Positions 32,345 to 43,026 of a DNA stretch of 64,000 bases are shown here, piece by piece. The notes under the pieces were generated by a model that was given only the letters and a program-made list of their open reading frames with translations, made no database searches and was not told the origin of the DNA. The stretch covers positions 124,001 to 188,000 of the forward strand of contig JAHDLB010000027.1 of the NCBI GenBank assembly GCA_018432315.1, in the 5' to 3' direction. A program made the translations under genes and the position numbers. This DNA comes from Anaerolineae bacterium. Its GTDB lineage: Bacteria > Chloroflexota > Anaerolineae > Aggregatilineales > Aggregatilineaceae. The first letter of the stretch is position 1. Each line of letters opens with the position of its first letter.

Positions 32345-33451
32345 TTATTCCAAACAGAGACGATACACATCGAGCGCAATCTCCGCAGTGCGGCGCCACG
32401 TGAAGGCTGCCGCCCGCGTCACGCCGGCGCGGCCCAGTTCCGCGCGCAGCGAATCGTCAACCAGCAGGGCCTGCAGCGCGCCGGAAATCGCCGCCGGATC
32501 GTCGGGATCGACCAGCAGCCCGGCGTCGCCCACGACTTCGGGCAGCGAGCTGCGGTTGGCGGCGACGGGTGGCGTGCCGCAGGCCATCGCTTCGAGGGCG
32601 GTCAGGCCGAACCCCTCGTAGTGGGAGGGCAGGGCGAGCACGTCCGCGCCGCTGTAAATCGCCGGGAGGTCGTCCCGCACGGCATTTTCGATCCAGATGA
32701 CATGGGGCGCCAGCCCCAGCGCGTTCACCTGCTGGAAGATGTCGTCGTAGAGCCAGCCGCGCCGCCCCACCAGCACCAGCGGGGGCGCGTCGGGCAGGTC
32801 CTGGCGCAGGGCCCGGTACGCGTCGAGCAGGCCGGGGATGTTCTTGCGCGGCTCGAACGTCCCCACGAACAGGATGTAGGACCCCGGCAGGCCCAGCCGC
32901 GCGCGGACCGGCTCGATTGCTGCCGGGGGCAGGGGCCGGAAGTCCGGATCGACGCCCAGCATGTGGACCGTCATCTTGTCGCCGGGAACGGACAGCAGGT
33001 TGCCCAGGTCGTCGCGCGTGGCCTGCGAATCGACCAGGATGTGATCGGCGTGGCGCACGGCCCAGGCGATCTGGTCGTTGTAGTAGCGGCGGCTGGCGGC
33101 GGTCATGAAGGCGGGGTAGTGCAGGAAGTGCAGGTCGTGGACCGTGATCACCTGGCGGCGGGCGCCGCCCTGGGGCGGGATCACGTCCGGGCTGTGGAGC
33201 AGGTCCAGGCGGTAGCGCCGCAGCTCCAGCGGCAGCGTCCAGCGTTCCAGGCGGTGATGGCTGGGGGTGATGGTATTGACGCGCTTTACGTTCGCGCCCG
33301 GTGCCAGCGTGTCGCGGGCGCGGAAGTGGTGGATCACGTAATAGGCGGTTTCGCGGTCCAGGGTCGCCAACTCGTCGACGAGATGGCGCGCATACTCCGC
33401 AATACCACCGGGACGGTAATAGTCCAGTCGGACATCGATTCCAACGCGCAT
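32345..33451 (-). CDS. GT4-type glycosyltransferase, probably leaderless
   Basis: 368 aa. Starts MRVGIDVRLDYYRPGGIAEYAR, with a glycine-rich acceptor site. The donor site has ILFVGTFEPRKNIPGLL and the E-x7-E motif (HYEGFGLTALEAMACGTPPVAA). These are typical of retaining family 4 transferases that use nucleotide sugars such as GDP-mannose. The -10 element lies 6 bp before the ATG, so the mRNA is likely leaderless. It heads a GT-GT-ppk2 operon. Surface glycan or glycolipid synthesis is the likely role. Confidence 0.9.
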   Translation of the reverse strand: MRVGIDVRLDYYRPGGIAEYARHLVDELATLDRETAYYVIHHFRARDTLAPGANVKRVNTITPSHHRLERWTLPLELRRYRLDLLHSPDVIPPQGGARRQVITVHDLHFLHYPAFMTAASRRYYNDQIAWAVRHADHILVDSQATRDDLGNLLSVPGDKMTVHMLGVDPDFRPLPPAAIEPVRARLGLPGSYILFVGTFEPRKNIPGLLDAYRALRQDLPDAPPLVLVGRRGWLYDDIFQQVNALGLAPHVIWIENAVRDDLPAIYSGADVLALPSHYEGFGLTALEAMACGTPPVAANRSSLPEVVGDAGLLVDPDDPAAISGALQALLVDDSLRAELGRAGVTRAAAFTWRRTAEIALDVYRLCLE

Positions 33452-33457
33452 GCGGCA

Positions 33458-33463
33458 AGTATA
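33458..33463 (-). promoter_or_regulatory. -10 element giving a leaderless glycosyltransferase mRNA
   Basis: TATACT on the minus strand (33463-33458), only 6 bp before the ATG at 33451. No Shine-Dalgarno site can fit between. The -35 at 17 bp is a weak CTGGCG. Confidence 0.5.
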
Positions 33464-33514
33464 GCGCAGGAAGATTCATCCGCCAGCGAGCCGACTCGCG
33501 GGCGTGGGATGTGT

Positions 33515-33520
33515 TATAAT
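33515..33520 (+). promoter_or_regulatory. -10 element for the coiled-coil gene
   Basis: Consensus TATAAT 41 bp before the ATG at 33562, with a weak -35 (CCGACT at 18 bp). Confidence 0.45.
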
Positions 33521-33561
33521 GCGTGCCACGGGGAACGCCAATAGTCGGTAGGAGTAATGGT

Positions 33562-34779
33562 ATGGATCTGCAACAAGCCGCACGCATGATCGAATGGCTC
33601 GATGAGGAGCGCCGCCGCGACAAGGGGACGATCGCGCTGTTGGAGGAACGCCTGGAACAGCAGTCCGAGCTGGTCACGCAGTTGCTGCGCCGGCTCGACG
33701 GGCTGGAGGGCGAACAGTCCACCATGCGCACGACGTTTTTACCCGCCGCGCGTGAAAACGAGATCGCTGAGCAACTGCGCACCGAGTTCCAGCAGTTGAT
33801 CGAGGGCACCGAGAGCAAGCGCCTGATGGCCGAGCGCGAGGCGGAACGCCGCGCCGAGATCGCTCGCGAGAGCGTGGCGCGCATGGTGCGCGACCTCGAA
33901 GAGCGGGCGGACAAGCTCGAACGCGCGATCGAAGAGCTGCCCGCCGCGCGCGTCGAGCGCGATCGTGTTGCCTCGGCGCTGGCCGCCGTCCAGCAGCGCG
34001 TCGAGGATCTCGCCAAGAAATTCGAGGAGCCGGAGCGCCGGATCACCTTCCTCGAAGAGCAGCGCCGCCAGGACTCGCGCCGCATTTCGGACATTCAGGC
34101 CGAGATCCCCGAAATGCAAAAGCTGGTGGACAGCCTGCGGCCCAAGCAGGAGGCGCTGGAGGCGATGGTCCTGCGCAACGAGCGCCGGATCCTGGAGGTG
34201 CAGTCCGCTGAGCGCGATCGCCGCGAGGAAATGCAGCAGTTCATCGAGCAGCAGACCCTGCTGATCCAGCAGCGCGACCAGCAGGTCGCCGAGCTTTCCA
34301 GGAGTTTCGGCGCCTACGACGAAGACATGCGCCGCTACATGGAGCGCTTCGAGAGCTGGGCCGAAACGCACCGCCAGATGAAAAAGATCATCGACGACTT
34401 CGAGCGTATCTCCGAGCGCCTGGGCCGCCGGATCAACGAGGTGGCCGAGATGCAGCGCCTGTCCGAGGAACGCTTCCGCCAGGAGTGGAACGACTGGATC
34501 GCCGATGACCAGAAGCGCTGGAAGCAGTTCACGCTCACCAACGACGAGGCATGGCGCAACCACGACAAGCAGCTCGACCAGTACCGCGAGGCTCTCGAAG
34601 CGGCGCAGGCCGCTATCGAGCCGCTCAAGAGCAGCATCGACCGCATGTGGCAGCTAGAGCGGGCGCGGGCCGACCTGTACCGCGAGCGTTACCAGGCGCT
34701 GCTGCTCGAATACGACCAGATCGAGCGGCCACCTGCCGCGCCGGCGCCCGCGGCGGCGGCGAACAACGGGCGGGAGTAA
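33562..34779 (+). CDS. Long coiled-coil protein, unknown
   Basis: 405 aa from ATG 33562, with TAGGAG 8 bp upstream. Almost the whole length (about 10-390) is Glu/Arg/Gln-rich heptad-like helix with no signal peptide or membrane segment. It ends in a short Pro/Ala-rich tail. Similar to SMC-like or filament-forming cytosolic coiled coils in composition, but no ATPase or other domain is present and I cannot name a family. It is divergent from the glycosyltransferase operon. A structural or scaffolding role is a guess. Confidence 0.75.
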   Translation: MDLQQAARMIEWLDEERRRDKGTIALLEERLEQQSELVTQLLRRLDGLEGEQSTMRTTFLPAARENEIAEQLRTEFQQLIEGTESKRLMAEREAERRAEIARESVARMVRDLEERADKLERAIEELPAARVERDRVASALAAVQQRVEDLAKKFEEPERRITFLEEQRRQDSRRISDIQAEIPEMQKLVDSLRPKQEALEAMVLRNERRILEVQSAERDRREEMQQFIEQQTLLIQQRDQQVAELSRSFGAYDEDMRRYMERFESWAETHRQMKKIIDDFERISERLGRRINEVAEMQRLSEERFRQEWNDWIADDQKRWKQFTLTNDEAWRNHDKQLDQYREALEAAQAAIEPLKSSIDRMWQLERARADLYRERYQALLLEYDQIERPPAAPAPAAAANNGRE

Positions 34780-34844
34780 CCTGCCCGCATAGAGGCGATC
34801 CCCGGCGTGTGAATGAACCGCTGCGAACGCCTGAGCTGGCGAGA

Positions 34845-34872
34845 TTGGCGTCTTGCCAAGATGTCCTATAAT
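34845..34872 (+). promoter_or_regulatory. Promoter for the malic enzyme operon
   Basis: TTGGCG (34845-34850), 16 bp, TATAAT (34867-34872). A second TATAGT lies at 34911-34916. The leader is about 75 nt. Confidence 0.6.
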
Positions 34873-34954
34873 GGGGTTAGGGCATGGCTCGGGGTTCCAG
34901 CGGTTTTTTCTATAGTGTTCTCATCAACGTATTTTTAGCTGAACGGAGAAATGT

Positions 34955-36325
34955 ATGGTTGATAGGACGGTTACAAAAGAAGAATTATTGGAGCGGGCGA
35001 AAAAACCCGCTGCCGAGGCGATGCGGCTGCACGCGTTCTATCATGGCAAGACTCAGACTGCGCTGCGCTGCCGGGTGCAGGACCTGGACGACTTCGCGAT
35101 CTGGTACACGCCGGGGGTGGCGGCGCCGTGCCGGGCCATCGAGCAGGACCCGGCGCTGGTATACGAGCTGACCAGCAAGTGGAACACCGTCGCGGTCATC
35201 TCGGACGGGACGCGCGTGCTTGGCCTGGGCGACATCGGCCCCAAAGCGGGTCTGCCGGTCATGGAAGGCAAGGCGCTGTTGTACAAGTACCTCGGTGGCG
35301 TGGACGCAGTGCCGATTATGTTGGACACCAAAGACCCGGACCGGATCATCGAGACGGTGCTCATGCTCCAGCCGTCGTTTGGCGGCGTGAACCTGGAAGA
35401 CATCGCCCAGCCGAAATGTTTTCGCATCCTCGACACGCTGCGCGAAAAAGCCGAGATCCCTGTGTGGCACGACGACCAGCAGGGGACGGCCAGCGTGGCG
35501 CTGGCGGCTATGATCAACGCGGCCAAAATTGTCAACAAGCCGCTGGAGACGATGCGCATCGCGTTCGTGGGCACCGGGGCGTCGAACGTGGCGTGCTCGC
35601 GCCTGCTGTTTTCGTATGGCGTCGATCCGTCGAACTGCGTCATGGTCGACAGCACCGGCATCCTGGGCAAGCACCGGCGCGACATTTACCTGAAACGGGC
35701 CGATCTGGTCCAGCGCTGGCACCTCTGCCAGATCACGAACGCCGAAGAGCTTCAGGGCGATATGGAAACGGCGCTGCGCGGGGCCGACGCGGTCGTCGCT
35801 TTCTCACAGCCGGGGCCGGGCATCATCAAGCCGGAATGGATCAAGGGCATGGCGAAGGATGCGATCGTGCTGGCCGGGGCCAACCCGATCCCGGAGATCT
35901 GGCCCTGGGAGGCGCAGGAAGCCGGCGCGGCGATCGTGGCGACGGGCCGGTCGGACTTCCCCAACCAGGTGAACAATTCGCTGGGCTTCCCTGGCATTTT
36001 CCGCGGGACGCTGGATGTCCGCGCCTCGACCATCACGGACGAGATGGCGATCGCCGCGTCGAAAACGCTGGCGGATATGGTGGCCGAGAAGGGGCTGGCG
36101 CCGGATCACCTGCTGCCCACCATGGACGAATGGGAGATCTTCCCGCGAATCGCGGCGGCAGTTGCCATGAAAGCGCAGGAGCAGGGCGTGGCCCGCCGGA
36201 CGACCACGTATGACGAGGAATTCGAGCGCGCATCCGAGATCATTCGGAGCGCTCGCCAGATGACGGAAACTTTGATGCGCGAGGGATTCATCCCGGCGGC
36301 GCCCTCCGCGGACGACGAGGCATAG
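34955..36325 (+). CDS. NAD(P)-dependent malic enzyme
   Basis: 456 aa, the size of the short bacterial type. It decarboxylates malate to pyruvate with reduction of NAD(P). The catalytic Tyr is in WYTPGVAAPC and the Lys in KAGLPVMEGKALLYK. The metal-site region is near NLEDIAQP and VWHDDQQGTA. The nucleotide-binding loop is FVGTGASNVA. There is no fused phosphotransacetylase domain. CGGAGA precedes the ATG. It is coupled to the flavoprotein gene 13 bp downstream, which may use the NADPH or exchange electrons. Confidence 0.95.
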   Translation: MVDRTVTKEELLERAKKPAAEAMRLHAFYHGKTQTALRCRVQDLDDFAIWYTPGVAAPCRAIEQDPALVYELTSKWNTVAVISDGTRVLGLGDIGPKAGLPVMEGKALLYKYLGGVDAVPIMLDTKDPDRIIETVLMLQPSFGGVNLEDIAQPKCFRILDTLREKAEIPVWHDDQQGTASVALAAMINAAKIVNKPLETMRIAFVGTGASNVACSRLLFSYGVDPSNCVMVDSTGILGKHRRDIYLKRADLVQRWHLCQITNAEELQGDMETALRGADAVVAFSQPGPGIIKPEWIKGMAKDAIVLAGANPIPEIWPWEAQEAGAAIVATGRSDFPNQVNNSLGFPGIFRGTLDVRASTITDEMAIAASKTLADMVAEKGLAPDHLLPTMDEWEIFPRIAAAVAMKAQEQGVARRTTTYDEEFERASEIIRSARQMTETLMREGFIPAAPSADDEA

Positions 36326-36338
36326 AGGAGGACACACC

Positions 36339-37265
36339 ATGCACGAGACGATCATCATTGGCGGTGGTCCAGCAGGGCTGGCTGCGGCGGCGTATGCGGT
36401 CCGCAAACGCATGGATGCCTTGTTCATCTCCAAGGGGCTGGGCGGGCGCACGCAGCGCCGCCTGCTGCTGCCCTGGGTGGAAGATTACCAGGTGATGGTG
36501 GGCGCCGAGACTATCGGGCGCTTCCAGACGCAGCTCGACTACCTCGACTTCATGCGCGTGCGGGCGACCGTCTCGCAGATCGAGCGGCTGGACGAGGGCT
36601 TCCGCGTGACGGTGGCCGATGGCAAGCAGCACGACGCGCAGACGCTGATCATCGCGACCGGCGCAGTGGGCGAACGCCTCAACGTGCCGGGCGAGCGCGA
36701 ATTCGAGATGAAAGGCTTATGTTACAGCGCCATGACGTACGCGCCGCTGATGGTTGACCGGCGCGTGGTCGTCGTGGGCAACGAACTGCTGGCGCTGCGC
36801 GGCGTCGCCGAGTTGAGCCGTATCGCGACGCACGTGACGCTGGTGGCCGATTCGGATGGCGATCTCGATACCGCTGCCGGGCAGTACGTGCTGTCGCACG
36901 ACAACGTGACCGTCAGGCGGCGGGCGCGGGTCGTGGAGATCACCGGCGACGATTACGCGCGGAGTGTGACGATCGAGCACGACGGCCAGCGCGAGGAGAT
37001 CCCGGCGGATGCCGTGTTCATCGAGAAGCAGCTCATCCCCAATTCGCGGCTGGTCGAAAACCTGGTCGATCTCGACGCGTGCGGCTTCATCCAGGTCGAT
37101 TCGCGCAACCGGACCAGTATGCCGGGCATCTTCGCCGCGGGTGACGTGACCGATGCGATGGCGTTCCAGGTGTTGATGGGCCTGGGCGACGGCGAGAAAG
37201 CCGCGCTCAGCGCGTTCGATTACATCCTGGGCCTGGGCGGCGCGCCCTTCGGCTGCGAGAAATAG
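36339..37265 (+). CDS. Thioredoxin-reductase-like FAD protein lacking the CxxC motif
   Basis: 308 aa. FAD-binding GGGPAGLAA at 8-16, ATGAV near 106-110 and the late GIFAAGDV, all as in the low-molecular-weight thioredoxin reductase family. The redox CxxC is absent: the equivalent stretch is GLCYSAMTYAP, with one Cys at 128. The second dinucleotide-binding loop is degenerate (VVVVGNELLALRG instead of GGGxxA). It therefore cannot be an ordinary thioredoxin reductase. It may resemble ferredoxin-NADP reductase-like or regulatory members. A strong GAGGAGG precedes the ATG. Confidence 0.85.
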   Translation: MHETIIIGGGPAGLAAAAYAVRKRMDALFISKGLGGRTQRRLLLPWVEDYQVMVGAETIGRFQTQLDYLDFMRVRATVSQIERLDEGFRVTVADGKQHDAQTLIIATGAVGERLNVPGEREFEMKGLCYSAMTYAPLMVDRRVVVVGNELLALRGVAELSRIATHVTLVADSDGDLDTAAGQYVLSHDNVTVRRRARVVEITGDDYARSVTIEHDGQREEIPADAVFIEKQLIPNSRLVENLVDLDACGFIQVDSRNRTSMPGIFAAGDVTDAMAFQVLMGLGDGEKAALSAFDYILGLGGAPFGCEK

Positions 37266-37292
37266 AGTCTTGGGGCGGGGTGGCGGCTGGCG

Positions 37293-38609
37293 TCATCCCG
37301 CCTCGGCAGGCGGCTGGCCGTTGACCGGCTCGCGCCGGATGTTTGCCCCCAACTCGCGCAGTTTTTCGTCGACGCGCTCGTATCCCCGGTCGATCTGCCC
37401 GATGTTGCGGATCGTCGTCGTGCCGCGCGCGCACAGCGCCGCCAGCAGCAGCGACATGCCCGCCCGAATGTCCGGGCTGCTGATGTTGGGCAGCGCGTGG
37501 AGCACGGTCGGGCCGTGAACGACCGCCCGGTGCGGGTCGCACAGGAAGATGCGGGCGCCCATGTTCACCAGCTTGTCGGTGAAGAAGAAGCGGCTGTCGT
37601 ACATCCACTCGTGAAACAGCACCGCGCCCGCCGACTGGGTTGCCACGGTGAGGGCGATGCTCATCAGGTCGGAGGGGAAGGCGGGCCACGGCTGCGCCTT
37701 GATCTCGGGGATCTGGTTGCCCAGGTCGCGCTCGATCACCAGCGACTGGCTGCGCGGCACCAGGAGATCGTTGCCTTCCACCTGCCAGGTGACGCCCAGC
37801 TTGCGGAAGACCAGCGCGGCCATGTTCAGGTACTGCGGGTCGGCCTCGCGGACGCGGATCTCGCTGCCGGTGACGGCTGCCGCCCCCACGAAGCTCACCG
37901 CCTCCAGGTAATCCGCTTCGACGCGAAACTCGCCGCCGTGCAACCGCTCGACGCCGTGCACGGTCAGGCAGTTGGTGCCGACGCCTTCGATCTGCGCGCC
38001 CATCCCGCTGAGCATGTGGCACAGGTTCTGCACGTGCGGCTCTGAGGCGGCGTTGCGGATGATCGTCGTACCGTCGGCCAGGGCCGCGGCCATGAGCGTA
38101 TTCTCCGTCGCCGTGACGCTCGCCTCGTCGAGCAGAATGTCGGCGCCGCGCAGTTTGTCCGCGGTCATGTGGAACGTGCCGTTGAAGGTGATCGTCGCGC
38201 CGAGCTTCTCGAGCGCCAGCACGTGCGTGTCCAGGCGGCGGCGCCCGATGACGTCCCCGCCCGGCGGATACAGCTCCAGCGTCCCCATCCGGGCCAGCAT
38301 CGGCCCGGCGAAGACGATGGACGCGCGCGTTTGCTGGGTGAGAGCGCGGTCGAGCCGGCTGGTCGTGATGTCTTTGGCGTGGACGCGGACGCGATGATCG
38401 TCCAGCACGTCGACGCTCGCGCCCAGGCTGCGCATCAGGTCGAACGTCACGCGCACGTCGGCGATGTCCGGCACGTTGCACAGCACGACCGGCTCATCGG
38501 TGAGCAGACACGCGGGCAGCATTTTGAGGGCCGCGTTTTTGTTCCCGCTGACGGTGACGCTGCCCTGCAGCTTGTGGTTGCCTTCGATGACGAATTGTTC
38601 GCGGGTCAA
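37293..38609 (-). CDS. murA: UDP-N-acetylglucosamine 1-carboxyvinyltransferase MurA, Asp variant
   Basis: 438 aa. It adds enolpyruvyl from PEP to UDP-GlcNAc, the first committed step of peptidoglycan synthesis. The N-terminal SGNKNAALK carries the conserved Lys and Asn. The catalytic loop reads PPGGDVIGRRRLDTH, with Asp119 where most enzymes have the Cys that fosfomycin alkylates. Asp at this site is known in naturally fosfomycin-resistant MurA (Mycobacterium, Chlamydia). Start is TTG 38609, with AGAGGA upstream and no nearby in-frame ATG. It follows the SAM hydroxide adenosyltransferase gene by 34 bp. Confidence 0.96.
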   Translation of the reverse strand: MTREQFVIEGNHKLQGSVTVSGNKNAALKMLPACLLTDEPVVLCNVPDIADVRVTFDLMRSLGASVDVLDDHRVRVHAKDITTSRLDRALTQQTRASIVFAGPMLARMGTLELYPPGGDVIGRRRLDTHVLALEKLGATITFNGTFHMTADKLRGADILLDEASVTATENTLMAAALADGTTIIRNAASEPHVQNLCHMLSGMGAQIEGVGTNCLTVHGVERLHGGEFRVEADYLEAVSFVGAAAVTGSEIRVREADPQYLNMAALVFRKLGVTWQVEGNDLLVPRSQSLVIERDLGNQIPEIKAQPWPAFPSDLMSIALTVATQSAGAVLFHEWMYDSRFFFTDKLVNMGARIFLCDPHRAVVHGPTVLHALPNISSPDIRAGMSLLLAALCARGTTTIRNIGQIDRGYERVDEKLRELGANIRREPVNGQPPAEAG

Positions 38610-38643
38610 AATCAGTATCCTCTAGCAGCACAAAAAAATCTGT

Positions 38644-39495
38644 TCACGAGTCGAATTCCAATATCACCGGGTCGCCCAGCGCGGCGCCCAACGCCTGGGC
38701 GGCGCTGCCCTGGTTGACGCCGATTTCGAGCTGGCCCGAACTGCCGACGAGCGGCGTGAGGGCGCCGGGAGCCACCGCGCCATAGGTCCGCCGGATCGCG
38801 TCCAGGGATGCGTCATGGATGCGCACCCGGCAGCGATTGGGATGGAGCCGCACGGTTTCGGAGCGTTGGTCCCCGAACTGCGGATCGAGCTCCAGCGCGT
38901 CGTCGCCGGCCCAGGCCAGATGGCCGATGCTGGTGATGACGTTGCCGAAATGGTCGATGTGCAGCACCTCGCCCCGGACGCGCCCCGGAGCGATCTCCAG
39001 CGCCGGATCGGGCAGCTTGGCCAGCTCCGGCAGGGGCGAGCCCAGCTCGGTGATCGGGACGCCGCCGGCGAGGTGGGCCGCCGCCGGGCTGAAGATGTCG
39101 CGCCCGTGGAAGGTCTGGCTGACGCCCGGCAGGTGATACGCCGGGTTGTCCAGCGCGACAGCGTGCCGGACGGTGGTATGCGGCAGCACGTAGCTCAGAA
39201 CGCCGTTGTTGGGCGCGACGTAGGTGCCCACCGTCGTTTCGACGGCCACCGGCTCGCGGGCAGTGCCCACGCCGGGATCCACCACAACCAGGAAGACGGT
39301 GTGCCGTGGAAAGTGGCGGAATGCCGTCAGCAGCACGTAAGCCGCCTGGCGCACGTTTTGGGGCTGGATCGCGTGCGTCAGGTCCACGAGGCGCGCCTGC
39401 GGGCAGATCGACAGCGCGACACCCTTCATCGTGCCCACGTAGGCATCGGCAAGGCCAAAATCGGTCAACAGCGCGATCAACGGTTGGGTGCTCAT
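38644..39495 (-). CDS. SAM hydroxide adenosyltransferase (DUF62 family)
   Basis: 283 aa. The family motifs are clear: LLTDFGLADAYVGTMKGV, VVVDPGVGTAREPVAV, APNNGVLSYV and TFHGRDIFSPAAAHLA. These enzymes use a hydroxide ion to split S-adenosylmethionine into adenosine and methionine, and are relatives of fluorinase and chlorinase. The C-terminal domain includes HIDHFGNVITSI. A -10 element lies 7 bp before the ATG, so translation is probably leaderless. It is co-transcribed with murA and divergent from gyrB. Confidence 0.92.
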   Translation of the reverse strand: MSTQPLIALLTDFGLADAYVGTMKGVALSICPQARLVDLTHAIQPQNVRQAAYVLLTAFRHFPRHTVFLVVVDPGVGTAREPVAVETTVGTYVAPNNGVLSYVLPHTTVRHAVALDNPAYHLPGVSQTFHGRDIFSPAAAHLAGGVPITELGSPLPELAKLPDPALEIAPGRVRGEVLHIDHFGNVITSIGHLAWAGDDALELDPQFGDQRSETVRLHPNRCRVRIHDASLDAIRRTYGAVAPGALTPLVGSSGQLEIGVNQGSAAQALGAALGDPVILEFDS

Positions 39496-39502
39496 GGCCC
39501 CG

Positions 39503-39530
39503 ATTGTATCAGGTAAAACGGCTTCGGCAA
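39503..39530 (-). promoter_or_regulatory. Leaderless promoter for the SAM hydroxide adenosyltransferase-murA operon
   Basis: Minus strand TTGCCG (39530-39525), 16 bp, TACAAT (39508-39503), then only 7 bp to the ATG at 39495. Confidence 0.55.
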
Positions 39531-39551
39531 CTGGAGAAACGCGTCGAGTCT

Positions 39552-39622
39552 TTGCTCAAAACCCCCGCCTGAGCTATAATTCAACGGGAAAACTGGCCGT
39601 TCTCGGAGTATGATTCTATAAT
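39552..39622 (+). promoter_or_regulatory. gyrB promoters
   Basis: P1 is TTGCTC (39552-39557), 17 bp, TATAAT (39575-39580). A second TATAAT lies at 39617-39622 with a poor -35. The predicted leader is about 200-240 nt. Confidence 0.6.
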
Positions 39623-41781
<2,159 letters not shown>

Positions 41782-41811
41782 CGGCTGGCGGTTGCCGAGA
41801 ATCGGAAACGG

Positions 41812-41849
41812 ACGCCGGGCCTGTTGGATGAAACAGGCCCGGCGTTTTT
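41812..41849 (+). terminator. Rho-independent terminator of gyrB
   Basis: Fourteen-base perfect stem: ACGCCGGGCCTGTT (41812-41825) and its complement (41832-41845), six-base loop, then TTTTT. Confidence 0.92.
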
Positions 41850-41853
41850 GCGT

Positions 41854-42933
41854 CTAGCGGAGCTGCACGAGGCTGTTCTCGGCCAGCACGAAACGGTGAG
41901 TCAGGGGCTTTGACGTGCTGCGCATGACGCAGACGTTATCGGCGATCAGGCTGTCGTCGATCCGCCCCTCGATGTTCTTGATCGTGCAGTTCGACATCAC
42001 GATGCTGTGTTCGATCTCGCTGCCTTCGATGAGCACGTCATCCCCGATCGACGTGTACGGGCCAACGTACGCGTTTTTGATGGTGACGTTATCGCCAATG
42101 ATCACCGGCCCGCGAATCACGCTGTCCACGACCTGGCTGTTCTGGCCGATCACGACGCGATGCGATACCTGGGACTGGCCCTGGATGCGTGGATCGTCCG
42201 TGTCGTTGGCCGTGTAGGGCAGCTCCTCGAGCACGAGTTGGTTTGCCAGCACGATGGCGTCGGGCTTGCCCGCGTCGATCCACCAACCTTCGACCACGTA
42301 GGGGACGACGCTGTGCCCCTGTTCGAGCAGCCACTGGATCGCGTCGGTGATCTCCAGCTCGTTGCGCCACGACGGCTTGATATGGTTGATCGCCTCGAAG
42401 ATCTCCGGCCTGAAGACGTACACTCCGGCGATGGCGAGGTTCGAGGGCGGGTCTTTGGGCTTCTCGACCAGCCGCTTGATATGGTCGCCCTCGAGTTCCG
42501 CGATGCCGAACGCGGTGGGGTTGGGCACCTCGGTGAGCGCGATCGCCGCCCCGGCGCCGGTCTGGTCGAACTTGGTATAGAGCGCCTTCATGCGGTCCTG
42601 GAAGATGTTGTCGCCCAGGTACACGATGAACGGCTCGTTGCCGACGAACGGCTCGCACAGCTTCACGGCGTGTGCCAGACCCTTGGGGTTCTCCTGGGCA
42701 ATGTACGTCAGCGGCACGCCCACCGTGTCCAGCCCGTCACCAAGACGGTCGCGGATCGGGGAATCCAGGCTGTTGACCACCAGGCCGATCTCAGTCGCTC
42801 CCATCATGGTCAGCGTTTCGATGGCATAGGTCAGCAGCGCCTTGTTCGCCACAGGGACCAGGGGTTTGGGCATGGTCAGGGTGACCGGGAACAAGCGGGT
42901 TCCCTTCCCGGCACACAGGATGACAGCTTTCAT
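41854..42933 (-). CDS. Long-form sugar-1-phosphate nucleotidylyltransferase (RmlA-like)
   Basis: 359 aa. The N-terminal Rossmann-like domain has AVILCAGKGTRLFPVTLTMPKPLVPVANK, VYLGDNIF and VEGWWIDAGKPDAIVLANQ. The C-terminal third is a left-handed beta-helix with hexapeptide repeats (VVIGQNSQVVDSVIRGPVII). This long form is typical of glucose-1-phosphate thymidylyltransferases of Gram-positive, chloroflexal and archaeal genomes, which make dTDP-glucose. The nucleotide and sugar are not proven by sequence. A paralogue lies at 56582-57652. This copy stands apart from the polysaccharide cluster. Confidence 0.88.
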   Translation of the reverse strand: MKAVILCAGKGTRLFPVTLTMPKPLVPVANKALLTYAIETLTMMGATEIGLVVNSLDSPIRDRLGDGLDTVGVPLTYIAQENPKGLAHAVKLCEPFVGNEPFIVYLGDNIFQDRMKALYTKFDQTGAGAAIALTEVPNPTAFGIAELEGDHIKRLVEKPKDPPSNLAIAGVYVFRPEIFEAINHIKPSWRNELEITDAIQWLLEQGHSVVPYVVEGWWIDAGKPDAIVLANQLVLEELPYTANDTDDPRIQGQSQVSHRVVIGQNSQVVDSVIRGPVIIGDNVTIKNAYVGPYTSIGDDVLIEGSEIEHSIVMSNCTIKNIEGRIDDSLIADNVCVMRSTSKPLTHRFVLAENSLVQLR

Positions 42934-43026
42934 GGGGTGTTCTACCTACTTTCTCTTCGCTTTCGTTGATCGTTGGGCGCGTGTAGATGCTAGCGCACCC
43001 GCCCGGTCGCCGCAACTGGCGCGCGC

